Shown here: in pieces, positions 8,130-16,895 of the stretch
Position numbering within the stretch: the stretch's first letter is position 1
Layout: every line of letters starts with the position of its first letter
Origin: Pantoea rodasii
GTDB lineage: Bacteria > Pseudomonadota > Gammaproteobacteria > Enterobacterales > Enterobacteriaceae
Length of the DNA: 64,000 bases
Assembly (NCBI RefSeq): GCF_002095465.1
Contig: NZ_MLFP01000017.1
Coordinates: 1 to 64,000, forward strand
Direction of reading: 5' to 3'
Notes under the pieces: model-generated
What the model was told of the DNA's origin: nothing
The model's input: the letters and a program-made list of their open reading frames with translations, nothing else
The model's database searches: none
Translations under genes and position numbers: made by a program

Positions 8130-8915
8130 ATGAAAACAAGTATCATCCCGTGGGTGGGTGGAAAACGCAAACTGGCTAAGCATCTTCTCCCGCTATTTCC
8201 GGCTCACAAATGTTATGTCGAGCCGTTCTGCGGTGGCGCAGCTTTATTCTTTATGAAAGAGCAGTCAAAAGCGGAGGTGCTAAACGATATCAACGGCGAT
8301 ATCGTTAATCTTTATCGTGTCATCCAGAACCACCTGGAAGAATTTATAAAGCAGTTTAAATGGGCTTTAACCAGCCGTGAGATGTTTAAATGGCTGAAGG
8401 ACACGCCACCTGAGACATTAACCGATATACAGCGCGCCGCGCGTTTCTACTATCTGCAAAAACTATCGTTCGGCTCAAAGGTTAAGGGCCGCACATTTGG
8501 GACAAGTGCGACCAGTCCATCACGGCTTAATATCCTGCGTATGGAAGAAACCCTATCTGAAGCCTGGTTAAGGTTGCACCGGGTGGCCATAGAACACCTG
8601 GACTGGCAGGAGTGCATGCGCAGGTATGATCGTACCGGCACGCTGTTCTATCTCGATCCGCCATACTGGCAAACACAAGGTTATGGCGTACCGTTCGGCA
8701 CAGAGCAGTACGAACAGATGGCTGCGCTGGCCAGAACGACCAAAGGTTACGTAATAATTTCAGTCAATGACCACCCAGACATGCGCCGGGTGTTTAACGG
8801 GCTTGAAATGATGAGCGTTGAAACGACTTACTCAGTTGGCGGTAATAACGGCTTTAGAGCCGCTGAGCTTATTATCGCTAATTTTAAGCCGTCGCCTGAT
8901 AAGACGATGCCTTAA
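8130..8915 (+). CDS. Orphan DNA adenine N6-methyltransferase, D12 class
   Basis: A 261-aa Dam-type methylase that transfers a methyl group from S-adenosylmethionine to N6 of adenine. Motif X (WVGGKRKL) is at residues 8-15, motif I (FCGGAA, S-adenosylmethionine binding) at 33-38 and the catalytic DPPY at 176-179. The length fits phage orphan methylases. No restriction enzyme gene is next to it. Its place near the right end of a Mu-like prophage corresponds to the mom modification locus of Mu, suggesting protection of phage DNA from restriction. GATC is the likely target from the family, but specificity cannot be read directly. Confidence 0.88.
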   Translation: MKTSIIPWVGGKRKLAKHLLPLFPAHKCYVEPFCGGAALFFMKEQSKAEVLNDINGDIVNLYRVIQNHLEEFIKQFKWALTSREMFKWLKDTPPETLTDIQRAARFYYLQKLSFGSKVKGRTFGTSATSPSRLNILRMEETLSEAWLRLHRVAIEHLDWQECMRRYDRTGTLFYLDPPYWQTQGYGVPFGTEQYEQMAALARTTKGYVIISVNDHPDMRRVFNGLEMMSVETTYSVGGNNGFRAAELIIANFKPSPDKTMP

Positions 8916-9120
8916 ATGTCTCTGTAAGCCGCCACAGGCCGTTAATCTCGGTGGCAACGTCTAATGTCGCCATCTGCTCAAGCGTAAAGCGGGTGGCGTA
9001 CTCTCTGCCTTTAGTAATAAAGAGGATGGCCTGAAGCGACAGCGCTGGTGCCTGGCTTAATGCTGAAACTATGTCGCAGGCGTCGTCCGTCATGGTCTGC
9101 CGGATACGTGAAAAATTCAC
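8884..9120 (-). CDS. Small unknown protein, 78 aa, convergent to the methylase
   Basis: GTG start at 9120 with Shine-Dalgarno AAGGA seven bases upstream, which supports a real gene. The protein is soluble and helical, with no recognised motif. Its 3' end overlaps the 3' end of the methylase gene by 32 bases. It lies between the methylase and the proposed prophage end, so it is probably phage cargo. Confidence 0.5.
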   Translation of the reverse strand: MNFSRIRQTMTDDACDIVSALSQAPALSLQAILFITKGREYATRFTLEQMATLDVATEINGLWRLTETFKASSYQATA

Positions 9121-9257
9121 AATAAATTCCTTCTGAATGGTGAAAAATCACACAAGCATGTGCTGCGACGCACACTAACTCGACCTGAAAGGCGAGTCCA
9201 TTGGACTTTAAAGAGAGAAACGAGAGGTAGAGATTTAGAATGTTTTTTATCCGATTT

Positions 9258-9340
9258 GGAAGCTATTTTGCACTCTCAAACTCCGCCCAAGCTGTGCAAA
9301 ATAGTTTCCAAAACAGTGCAAAATATTTTGCCGCGCTACA
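9258..9340. repeat. Terminal repeats at the proposed Mu-like prophage right end
   Basis: Three copies of a GTGCAAAATA motif occur. GTGCAAAATAGTTTCC is at 9294-9309 and GTGCAAAATATTTTGCC at 9316-9332, in direct orientation and exactly 22 bases apart. An inverted copy at 9258-9273 has one mismatch in 16 to the complement of the first. Tandem sites spaced 22 bp next to a CA-3' end are how MuA binds the right end of Mu. The terminal CA could be at 9339-9340 or 9349-9350. The surrounding 9121-9349 holds no credible gene. Assignment as transposase sites is inference. Confidence 0.5.
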
Positions 9341-9349
9341 ATTAAAGTC

Positions 9350-9907
9350 ATGGGGGAACCGCAACCTCAAGGGAGCTGTCGCAAAGCGCCCGGACGTTTG
9401 ATCCAATATGTATTTCAGGATCCTCAGGCATCGTTAAACCCTCGCCATACCATTGCTGAGATGCTTGATGCGCCGTTAAAACACCTATGCGGTTACGCTG
9501 CGGTCGACAGACAACGTCGCAAGCTTGAGCTGCTTGAAGCAGTAAATATGCCGGCCGATGCACTACACGGTTATCCACATGAGTTTTCCGGTGGTCAGGC
9601 GCAACGGCTGGCTATCGCGCGAGCATTGGCTGCGGAAGCACAAATTCTGGTATTGGATGAGCCCGTCAGTGCGTTAGATGTGTCCGTACAGGCACAGGTA
9701 CTATTGCTGTTGCAGCAGCTCAAGCAGCAGTTTGCCCTCTCCTATTTATTCATCAGTCATGATCTGGCAGTGGTGGAAGCCATCTCCGACAGAGTGGCCG
9801 TCATGTATCGCGGAGATTTGGTAGAATGCGCGGCAAGTGATGTTCTATTTCGTGCTCCCGTTAATGACTACACGCAGAGCCTATTGGCCAGTGCGCCGCG
9901 CCTTTAA
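9350..9907 (+). pseudogene. Peptide ABC transporter ATPase, N-terminus missing
   Basis: The frame carries the second half of an Opp/Dpp/Gsi-type ATPase. Visible parts are the Q-loop (YVFQDPQASLNPR), the ABC signature (FSGGQAQRLAIARAL), Walker B (ILVLDEPVSALD), the H-loop (FISHD) and the C-terminal segment typical of OppF/DppF-like proteins. Walker A and everything before it are absent, so it cannot bind ATP normally. The break coincides with the proposed prophage end, which suggests insertion into, or deletion next to, this gene. It is followed after 9 bases by a GntR regulator, probably its former operon partner. Confidence 0.8.
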
Positions 9908-9916
9908 GGTATGAAA

Positions 9917-10678
9917 ATGAAAAGTGATTTATCCGAGGTTGCCGAACCAATCCGCCGTAAACGTACCGATGAAATCGTTGATGCCATCAAAGATGCAATC
10001 GTGCGGGACAATCTGCAACCTGGCGATCGCTTACCGCAGGAAAAGGATCTCGCCACGCGTTTTGCAGCAGGCAAAAGCACCGTCCGTGAAGCATTGAAAT
10101 CGCTAGAAGTTCAGGGTTTGATCCGCACCCGCACCGGGCCGGGCGGAGGTGCCTTTATCGAGCCAATGAGCGAAGCGCACGCGATGAGTTTGCTGTCTAA
10201 TTACCTGTTCACCCGCGAGCTGTCAATCGCCAATATTTACACGCTGCGAAAAACGCTAGAGCCATTAGTCGCGGTAAGTGCGATTGAAAATATGGATGCG
10301 CAAGGTTTTGAGCAACTGCACCAGCTTATCGCCCTTTACGATCATGAACCCGCCGATGACAGTGAACGCTGGGCACAGCGTATGGCAGAACTGGATTTTC
10401 ACGCCGTGGTCGCCAGCTATTCTGATAACGTGCTGCTGGCATTTATTTGTCGCTTCTTACAACGCTTACTCAAAGATTTAGCCGTTTGCAAAGACATCTA
10501 CCAACGCCCTGAACCCGTCGAGCGACGTAAAGGCATCGATTTCCAATATCAGTTAATCGAGGCATTGCGCCGCAAGGACGCCGCTGAAGTGGAGAAAGTT
10601 ATGCGCTTGCATATGGAACATGCAGAGCAGGCAATGCTGACATTGGAAGCATCGCTTGAGGAACGGTTTCTTCGTTAA
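9917..10678 (+). CDS. GntR family regulator, FadR (FCD) subfamily
   Basis: A 253-aa regulator from ATG 9917, chosen over ATG 9911 because AAGG at 9906-9909 is seven bases away. The N-terminal winged HTH has the GntR signature (LQPGDRLPQEKDLA, STVREALKSLEVQGLI). The C-terminal all-helical FCD effector domain carries the Asp and His residues (LDFHAVVA, LHMEHAE) that usually hold a metal and an organic acid. It lies just after the broken peptide ABC gene and probably regulated that lost operon. Target and ligand are unknown. Confidence 0.85.
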   Translation: MKSDLSEVAEPIRRKRTDEIVDAIKDAIVRDNLQPGDRLPQEKDLATRFAAGKSTVREALKSLEVQGLIRTRTGPGGGAFIEPMSEAHAMSLLSNYLFTRELSIANIYTLRKTLEPLVAVSAIENMDAQGFEQLHQLIALYDHEPADDSERWAQRMAELDFHAVVASYSDNVLLAFICRFLQRLLKDLAVCKDIYQRPEPVERRKGIDFQYQLIEALRRKDAAEVEKVMRLHMEHAEQAMLTLEASLEERFLR

Positions 10679-10707
10679 GAATGATGTTTCAACCAAAGTA
10701 CCGGCGT

Positions 10708-11583
10708 CTACGCGATCACCCGCCTGCGCCATACAGCTCCCCGCACCACCGCCAATAAAATCCCGCCGACGATCAGCGATGTGCCGATCACTTTGCTGTG
10801 ATCCAGCGTTTCATGCAGGATCGCCACCCCCATTAACAGTGCCAGCGCCGGGCTAAGCAGCGACCACGGCAAAATCTGGCTGGCGGGATAGCGTTTCAGC
10901 AGGCCGTACCACAGCGAATAGGCAAAGATTGACGAGCCCAGCGCGCTGTAGAGCACGCCCAGCCAGCCGCGCCAGCCGGCTGACCAGAGTAACGACAGCT
11001 GGTGCTGTTCAGTGAGCAGCGAGCTGACGCCCACCAGCGGAATTGCAAACAGTGACAGCCAACCGGTCATGGCCAGCGGTGCTATCGGCGGTAAGCGTTT
11101 AATCAGCACTGTACTGCACGCCCAGCCGCAGGCGCTGATTAACAACCACATCATGCCTTGCCAGTGCGTTAGCGCCGGGCTGCCGGCGAGGATAATCACG
11201 CCGATAAAAGCCACCACCACGCCGGCGATTTGTCGATAGCTGAGCCGCTCTTTCAGCCAGATGGCGGCGAGCAACATGGCAATCGGTGTGCCCATCTGAA
11301 TAAACACCGCGGTGGTTCCGGCATCGGCAGTTTGCATGCCAATCACCATCAAACCGAAATGCACAAAGCCAAAGGTGAACGCCAGCAGCAGCATGCCGGG
11401 CAACTGACGCGGAGTAATGCGATGGAACGGCAGCAATATGGCTGCCACCAGCACAAAGCGCAGCGTTAGCATAAACAACGGCGGCAGCTCCATCAGGCCA
11501 AACTTCATGGCGATAACGTTGAATGCCCAGCCGTTTACCACCAAAAGCAGAATCAGCACATCGCGCAGCGAGACCGCTTTCAC
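10708..11583 (-). CDS. EamA/DMT family inner-membrane transporter
   Basis: A 291-aa protein with about ten hydrophobic segments in two EamA repeats, the layout of drug/metabolite exporters such as YedA and RhtA. Substrate cannot be read from sequence. It is the last gene of the minus-strand nitrilase-ABC-amidase operon and its start overlaps the amidase stop by four bases, so it may export a product or an analogue related to that pathway. Confidence 0.85.
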   Translation of the reverse strand: MKAVSLRDVLILLLVVNGWAFNVIAMKFGLMELPPLFMLTLRFVLVAAILLPFHRITPRQLPGMLLLAFTFGFVHFGLMVIGMQTADAGTTAVFIQMGTPIAMLLAAIWLKERLSYRQIAGVVVAFIGVIILAGSPALTHWQGMMWLLISACGWACSTVLIKRLPPIAPLAMTGWLSLFAIPLVGVSSLLTEQHQLSLLWSAGWRGWLGVLYSALGSSIFAYSLWYGLLKRYPASQILPWSLLSPALALLMGVAILHETLDHSKVIGTSLIVGGILLAVVRGAVWRRRVIA

Positions 11584-12950
11584 GCGCGCAGTCGCGTCGG
11601 CGTGTGCAGATGAAAGTCGTGATCCTGCTGGAAGCGACGTGCGAATGCCAGCAGCTGTCGCTCTGCTCCATCACGACCAATAAGCTGCATACCAATCGGC
11701 ATGCCGTCGCAGTCAAATCCGGCAGGCTGGCTGATCGCCGGCAGCGCCGACAAACTCGCCAGCGCGTTGTAGCGCATGTTGCCGGTCAAGACGCTCTCTT
11801 CGCGATCACCCATTTGTATCGCTTCCAGCCCTTTATGCGGTGCCGTGAACGGTAACGTCGGGACCAAAATCACATCCACCTGATGGAAATGTTGTAACAG
11901 CTGCATGCGCAATCCGGTGCGGAAGCGCTGTGCCTGCAGATACTCCACGGCCGTGATGCTCAGTCCTGCCTGCAACAGCTTGCGCACGTCGGCGCCGTAT
12001 TCGTTCGCGCGATCTGCCAGCCACGGAGCATGCAACGAAGCCGGCTCGGCGAGATTGATCAGCACCAGCGCATTGACGGCCTGATCGAGCCCGGTAAAAC
12101 TCAGCGTCTGGCAACGCGCGCCCGCCGCGCTAAACCACTGCACCATTTGATCATAAGCCGTAGCAACATCTGGCTGAACCTGCTGATGCACATCCGGTAA
12201 CAGGCCGATGCGTAATCCCGCCAGTTCCGGCAGTGCAGTAAGCGGCTGAGATCTCCCATCGAGCACGTTAAACAGTATTTCACACTCTTCGGCATAGCGC
12301 GCCAGCGGGCCAACGGTATCGAGGCTGGTAGCAAGCGGGAAAATACCTTCAGTGGAGAGCCGCCCGACGCCGGGACGTAAGCCGGTGATGCCGTTCATTG
12401 AAGCCGGTAAGCGAATCGAACCGCCGGTATCGGTGCCAAGCGTCGCCAGGGCACTGCGCACCGCTGCGGCCACGCCAGAACCGCCACTGGAACCCGCCGG
12501 AATACGCGTGTCATCCCAGGGATTACTGCTGGCGCCGTAATGCGGATTGTTAGTGGTGCCGCCCCAGGCAAACTCATGCATGTTAGTACTGCCAATGATC
12601 AGCGCGCCCGCCTGCTTCAGACGCTGCACCACCACCGCATCGCGCTGCGCGATATTACCGCTGAGAATCTGACTGCCCGCATGCATCTCTTCGCCTGCCA
12701 GATCGATATTGGCTTTGATGGCTATCGGCATGCCGTGAAGCGGACCAAGATCGTAGCCCTGCTCGAGTAAGCGCTGGCTGGCTTTAGCGGTTTGTCGCAC
12801 TTGCGAGAGATAAACCTCGTTGAAGGCGTTGAGATCGCGCGTGATTTCTTCGCGGGCCAGGCAAGCTTCAACCAGCTCAGGCACGCTGGTTTGCCGCGTG
12901 CGTAACTGCTGTGCCAGCGTCAGCATTGAAGCATCAATTAACTCACTCAT
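11580..12950 (-). CDS. Amidase signature family hydrolase
   Basis: A 456-aa amidase cleaving a C-N amide bond. The Ser-cisSer-Lys triad is visible: Lys79 (IAIKANID), Ser154 in AGSSGGSG and Ser178 in TDTGGSIRLPAS. The frame can be read from 13088, but ATG 12950 is right because it overlaps the stop of the 67-aa gene (ATGAGTGA) and begins MSELIDASML, as amidases do. It sits with a nitrilase and an ABC importer, suggesting use of an imported amide, nitrile or ureide as a nitrogen source. The exact substrate is unknown. Confidence 0.9.
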   Translation of the reverse strand: MSELIDASMLTLAQQLRTRQTSVPELVEACLAREEITRDLNAFNEVYLSQVRQTAKASQRLLEQGYDLGPLHGMPIAIKANIDLAGEEMHAGSQILSGNIAQRDAVVVQRLKQAGALIIGSTNMHEFAWGGTTNNPHYGASSNPWDDTRIPAGSSGGSGVAAAVRSALATLGTDTGGSIRLPASMNGITGLRPGVGRLSTEGIFPLATSLDTVGPLARYAEECEILFNVLDGRSQPLTALPELAGLRIGLLPDVHQQVQPDVATAYDQMVQWFSAAGARCQTLSFTGLDQAVNALVLINLAEPASLHAPWLADRANEYGADVRKLLQAGLSITAVEYLQAQRFRTGLRMQLLQHFHQVDVILVPTLPFTAPHKGLEAIQMGDREESVLTGNMRYNALASLSALPAISQPAGFDCDGMPIGMQLIGRDGAERQLLAFARRFQQDHDFHLHTPTRLRA

Positions 12951-13146
12951 GCGGCAACTCCAGCGGCGGATGTAATGCCGAAACCCACGCATTCGCGGGC
13001 AGTAACGTCGGTGCGAAGTGCTGTGCTGCAAAGGCGCTGACGCCAGCCGCACGCGCTTCACAATCGGTGAGCAGATGTTCCAGTTCAACCGCGTCCGCGG
13101 CGCAGTGGCGCTGAATCAAGGCCAGACGTAATGTGAGTGCATCCAT
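12943..13146 (-). CDS. 67-aa protein coupled to the amidase
   Basis: ATG 13146 has a good Shine-Dalgarno (AGAGGA, six bases upstream) and the stop overlaps the amidase ATG, so this is very likely a translated gene. The protein is soluble, helical and alanine/leucine-rich with two Cys and many His. Amidases of the AtzF, HpxW and AtzE type often have a small helper protein (AtzG/HpxX, DUF4089-like) encoded just upstream. This protein has the position and size but only weak visible similarity, so the helper role is inference. Confidence 0.65.
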   Translation of the reverse strand: MDALTLRLALIQRHCAADAVELEHLLTDCEARAAGVSAFAAQHFAPTLLPANAWVSALHPPLELPHE

Positions 13147-13206
13147 AACAGATCCTCTTTCAATGCTGGGCGCACAACAGCGCGCCCGTGGGGATATCGA
13201 TATCGT

Positions 13207-14213
13207 TTATTTATCGCCCATCGCATCCACCGCTTCTTTGGCTTTGGTGGCCAGCACGGTGTTCACGTTGTTCTGATAAGACGTGGCTTCAGAGGGATAG
13301 GCTTTGATGTTTTTGGCATACAGCGAAATGTTCATGTTGTTGTCCCAGGCTTTTGCGACACCAGCACGTTCTCCGGATAGCCTTTGGCATCGATTTCGCG
13401 CTGCACCGCCGTTTTCACCACCTCTTCGGGCAGCGCCGGGAAGTATTTACGCGCAATGGTCACCGACTCAGCCGGGTGCTTGTAGATAAAACGCGAGGCC
13501 TGTTCAAACGCGGTGACCACCGCCTGCGCCGCCTGTGGATTTTTATCGATGTATTGCTGGGTGGTCGTCAGGCTGGAGAAGGCAAACGGATACCAGGACT
13601 GCGCCGCCGAGAACGAATAAACCACGTGCAGACCATTCTGCATTTCGGCCATCGTGGTTTGCGGTTCGGCCGCCAGTGCATAATCCGCGCGACCGGCTGC
13701 CACAGCAGGAATCTCATTCCCAATCGCCACATGCACCAGCTTCACGTCTTTGAGGTTGTTCTGTTTGATCAGATAGCTCATAAACGCCCAGGTGGTATCA
13801 GGTTGCGGGCTGGTGACCACGCGCTTACCCGCTAACAGCGACAGGTTGTCCTGTAACGAAGCGGCCTCTTTGCCGAAAATAAAGATGGTCGGCGCATTCT
13901 GCACGCCCGCGACCACGACGCCCTGACCGCCGTTTTCACGGGTTTTCGGTACAAATACTGGATCCTGAATCGAGAAATCCGCTGAGCCGCCAATCACCGC
14001 CGACCACGATTGCGCCCCGCCGCCACCGGTGCTGATTTTGACGCTTACGCCCTGCTGTTTGAAAAAGCCCTGCTCCTGCGCCACATACAGCGGTAAATAA
14101 AGCAGCGACTGAAACGCCTGGTTGATGCGCACTGGCGTTTCGGCCGCGTGAGCACTCACTAATGAAGCCAAAGAGACTGCGGCAAAGATCGTAGCTAAAC
14201 GGAATTGTTTCAT
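13207..14213 (-). pseudogene. NMT1/TauA-like ABC substrate-binding protein, frameshifted near the 3' end
   Basis: ATG 14213 starts a signal peptide (ending SAHAAE) and a periplasmic binding domain of the SsuA/TauA/ThiY type (RINQAFQSLLYLPLYVAQEQGFF, GGADFSIQDP-like segments). The frame runs out at 13332. The true ending continues one base off as KAWDNNMNISLYAKNIKAYP and stops at 13207-13209, giving about 335 aa. A single A lost from an A run near 13355 restores the gene, so an assembly error is likely. It works with the permease and ATPase encoded upstream. Confidence 0.8.
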
Positions 14214-14215
14214 GA

Positions 14216-15058
14216 TTATTTCCTGTCCCAGGAGAGAATGAGGCGTTCAAGAAAAGCCACCAGCGCGTTAAAACACAGCATCATCAGCATGACCAGCACG
14301 ATGCCAGCCAGCACAATGTTCATACCGAAGTTGGAACTGCCGAGCAGGATCATGTGACCCACGCCGCTATCGGAAGAGATGTATTCGCCGACAATCGCGC
14401 CTACCAGCGCAAAACCGACGTTGAGGCGTAAACCTGACAACACCCACAGCATCGCCGAAGGCACCACTAGCTTGAAAAAGATGGTGCCGCGCCCGGCGTT
14501 GAAGGATCGCAATAAGTTGATCAGGTCAGGATCGGTACGCATCGCGCCTTTATACGAAGTCGTGAGCGACACCACCACGCAGGAGAACGCTACGATCACC
14601 ACTTTGGAGAGCATTTCAGTGCCGAACCAAATGATGGTCATCGGCGCGATCGCCAACACCGGAATCGAGCCAATCGCGGCAATGAAGGGCGCTGCCAGGT
14701 CGGAGATAAAGCGCGAGTACCACAGCAGCAAACCTAGAATCGAACCGCCGATGGCACCGACGGCAAAGCCCACCAGCGTCTCGACGGCGGTGACGCGGAT
14801 ATCGGTCAGCATTTCACCCGTCTGGAAGCGCTGCACCAGCACATCCCACACCTGTGAAGGGCTGGAGAATAGAAACGCATTGATGCTGCCGCTGCGCACC
14901 CCCAGCTCCCAACCGCCGAGCAGCATCACCACAATTGCCACCTGCAAAAACAGCAGCGTGTAACGTCGCGCGTTGGCCGAGCGGAAGAAGGTTTCGCGCG
15001 TGCTGCGGTTCGCGGTCGCACTGACCGTTGGGCGCGTCGACACTGAGTTCATTGTCAT
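14216..15058 (-). CDS. ABC transporter permease, SsuC/TauC type
   Basis: A 280-aa inner-membrane permease with a hydrophobic N-terminal segment near residue 35 and about six membrane spans. The BPD permease EAA-like loop is visible (LINLLRSFNAGRGTIFFKLVVPSA). It is two bases upstream of the binding-protein gene and 12 bases downstream of the ATPase gene, forming one importer. The SsuC/TauC relatives carry sulfonates, taurine, pyrimidine precursors or nitriles; the nitrilase-amidase context favours a nitrogen compound. Confidence 0.88.
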   Translation of the reverse strand: MTMNSVSTRPTVSATANRSTRETFFRSANARRYTLLFLQVAIVVMLLGGWELGVRSGSINAFLFSSPSQVWDVLVQRFQTGEMLTDIRVTAVETLVGFAVGAIGGSILGLLLWYSRFISDLAAPFIAAIGSIPVLAIAPMTIIWFGTEMLSKVVIVAFSCVVVSLTTSYKGAMRTDPDLINLLRSFNAGRGTIFFKLVVPSAMLWVLSGLRLNVGFALVGAIVGEYISSDSGVGHMILLGSSNFGMNIVLAGIVLVMLMMLCFNALVAFLERLILSWDRK

Positions 15059-15070
15059 GTCATCCTCTCA

Positions 15071-15853
15071 TTAATTAACCGGCTCAGGCTGGATGCCGAT
15101 GCTGCGCCAGATGTGCTCGTAATACTCATTGAAGCGCGGCGACAAACGACGCTCGGGAATCGACAGGCTGTCCGTACCGAGATCGACCTCGATCTCCTGC
15201 ACAATTTCGCCCGGTCGCGCTTTCATGACGTACACCCGATCCGACAGCGTGACCGCCTCTTCGATATCGTGCGTAATAAAGATCACCGTCTTGTGCTGCT
15301 CTTTAACCACGCTCAGCAACTCACTTTCGAGCGAGATTTTCAGTGGGTAATCCAGCGCTTTGTAGGCCTCATCCATCAGGATGATTTCTGGATTGGTGAC
15401 CATGGTGCGCATCAGGGCGACGCGCTGCCTCATGCCGCCGGAAAGTTGCGACGGATACTTCTGCTCGTACCCGGTCATTTTGTAGAGTTCGAACAGTTCA
15501 CGGGCTTTGGCTCGCGCCAGCGCTTTGGGCGTGCCTCGTACTTCCAGCCCGAGGATGACGTTGTCGATCACCGTGCGCCACGGGAACAGCAGATCCTTCT
15601 GCAGCACGTAGCCCAGTTCCGGCGAAGGCGTGCCGGTGGTTTCTCGATTCTTCAGCAGAATGCTGCCGCTGTCCGGCATCAACAGACCGGTAATGATGTT
15701 GAATAACGTTGATTTGCCGCAGCCGCTGGGGCCCACAAATGAGACGAACTCGTCGCGATTGGCGTGGAAGTTGAGGTTGCGCAGCACCGTCACCTCTCCC
15801 TCCGATGTTGGGTAACTTTTATGAATGCCTGCGGCTTCCAGAACCTTACTCAT
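15071..15853 (-). CDS. ABC transporter ATPase, SsuB/TauB type
   Basis: A 260-aa ATPase with Walker A (GPSGCGKST), Q-loop (YVLQKDLLFPW), signature LSGGMRQRVALMR and a Walker B ILMDEAYKALD, where Ala replaces the usual Phe/Pro neighbour but the catalytic Glu is present. The H-loop (FITHD) follows. Length and motifs fit the nitrate/sulfonate/taurine family. Its start overlaps the nitrilase stop by eight bases, so translation is probably coupled. Confidence 0.9.
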   Translation of the reverse strand: MSKVLEAAGIHKSYPTSEGEVTVLRNLNFHANRDEFVSFVGPSGCGKSTLFNIITGLLMPDSGSILLKNRETTGTPSPELGYVLQKDLLFPWRTVIDNVILGLEVRGTPKALARAKARELFELYKMTGYEQKYPSQLSGGMRQRVALMRTMVTNPEIILMDEAYKALDYPLKISLESELLSVVKEQHKTVIFITHDIEEAVTLSDRVYVMKARPGEIVQEIEVDLGTDSLSIPERRLSPRFNEYYEHIWRSIGIQPEPVN

Positions 15854-16763
15854 GGTTTTCCCCCAAAGGTCGCGCGTGGCGATTGTGAACCGTCAGCGGC
15901 GAAGGCGGTGCCTGCACCGGAACGTAATCTTTCAGGAAGTGATAGCCGAGATAGTCGCTGCTGCGTGCGCGCATAATGGCGGGCTGCACTTCCACGCTGG
16001 CGATCGCCATCCCTTCGGTGGTGCCGCTGTCGGCAATGATATTGCCCAGCGGATCGATAATGCGGCTGTGGCCGTGATAGTGCAGATTGCCGTGCTGGCC
16101 GCACAGATTGGATTCGATCATCCAGCACTGATTTTCCAGTGCGCGCACACGGCCAAACAGCGTGTAGCTATCGACCATCGGATCGGCATCGCCTGCGCTG
16201 CCATCACCGGCGTAACCCCACGCGGTGGGCATGATCATGATGTCAGCGCCTTTCAGCGCCAGTTCACGGGTGCTTTCGGGGAAGACTTTGTCGTAGCAAA
16301 TCAACATACCAATACGGCCAATCGGCGTACTGAACACCGGGAAGTCGCTGCCAGGATAGTAAACATGCTTCTCATCGCCTGGCTGATGCACTTTGCGATA
16401 CACACCGACCAAACCGTCTGGCCCCAATAGCACCGCGCTGTTAAATAGTACTTCGGCACGTTCGGGATGGCGTTCGGTCATGCCAAAAACCACGTGCAAG
16501 CCCAGTTGCGTGGCGAGCTTCTGCATTGCCTGCACGCTCTCACCCTTTGGCACCACTTCGGCTTGCGCCATTTGCCAGGCCACTGCTTCACCGTTCCAGT
16601 TGAGCGTATCCGGTAGATAACCTTGCAAAACCTGCTCAGGGAACACCACCAGATCGGCGCCCTCCTGTGCCGCATGTTCCATCCAACTCAGCAGATTGTT
16701 GAGGTTGCGGGTTTTATCGTAAAACGCGGGCAGAGTGACGCTGGCGATGGTGGTTATGTTCAT
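15846..16763 (-). CDS. Nitrilase superfamily carbon-nitrogen hydrolase
   Basis: A 305-aa hydrolase with the full Glu-Lys-Cys triad: Glu43 in VVFPEQ, Lys124 in VYRKVH and Cys156 in LICYDK. The second conserved Glu region and the PTAW segment after Cys are typical of the superfamily. It heads the minus-strand operon with an importer and an amidase. Members cleave nitriles, N-carbamoyl compounds or simple amides; the sequence does not decide between them. It is divergent from a cupin-type regulator, which probably controls it from the 16764-16895 gap. Confidence 0.88.
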   Translation of the reverse strand: MNITTIASVTLPAFYDKTRNLNNLLSWMEHAAQEGADLVVFPEQVLQGYLPDTLNWNGEAVAWQMAQAEVVPKGESVQAMQKLATQLGLHVVFGMTERHPERAEVLFNSAVLLGPDGLVGVYRKVHQPGDEKHVYYPGSDFPVFSTPIGRIGMLICYDKVFPESTRELALKGADIMIMPTAWGYAGDGSAGDADPMVDSYTLFGRVRALENQCWMIESNLCGQHGNLHYHGHSRIIDPLGNIIADSGTTEGMAIASVEVQPAIMRARSSDYLGYHFLKDYVPVQAPPSPLTVHNRHARPLGENHE

Positions 16764-16895
16764 AGCAGCTCCCAGAAGTTTTCTTTTAAACTGCTACTCT
16801 GCTCACATTTAGACCAATACAATTTTCTTATGTGAAAATTTTTATCATATGTGAGAAATTGATTTTCCAGTTGACTCAGTGGAGGAGGATCTCCG

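Larger units (their letters stand above)
1..9350. mobile_element. Right part of a Mu-like prophage
   Basis: The gene order is DNA circularisation protein, gp44-like hub, gp45-like spike, gp46, gp47 (baseplate J), gp48, tail fibre and tail fibre assembly, which is the late order of phage Mu. A cargo block follows: unknown, YafO-type toxin pair, adenine methylase and a small protein. In Mu the right-end cargo is the com-mom DNA modification locus, so a methylase here fits. The right limit is placed near 9340-9350 because repeats at 9258-9337 resemble transposase sites and because the next reading frame is a decapitated chromosomal ABC ATPase. The left end lies outside the window. Family order is established knowledge; the exact end is inference. 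Confidence 0.8.

Noticed and set aside
9160-9345. Open frame of 61 codons at the prophage right end
   Set aside because: It runs through the terminal repeats, has no ribosome site, and its composition follows the repeats rather than coding sequence.
12950-13088. Longer N-terminus of the amidase
   Set aside because: The extra 46 residues are Arg- and Ser-rich, overlap the better-supported 67-aa gene and lack a ribosome site.
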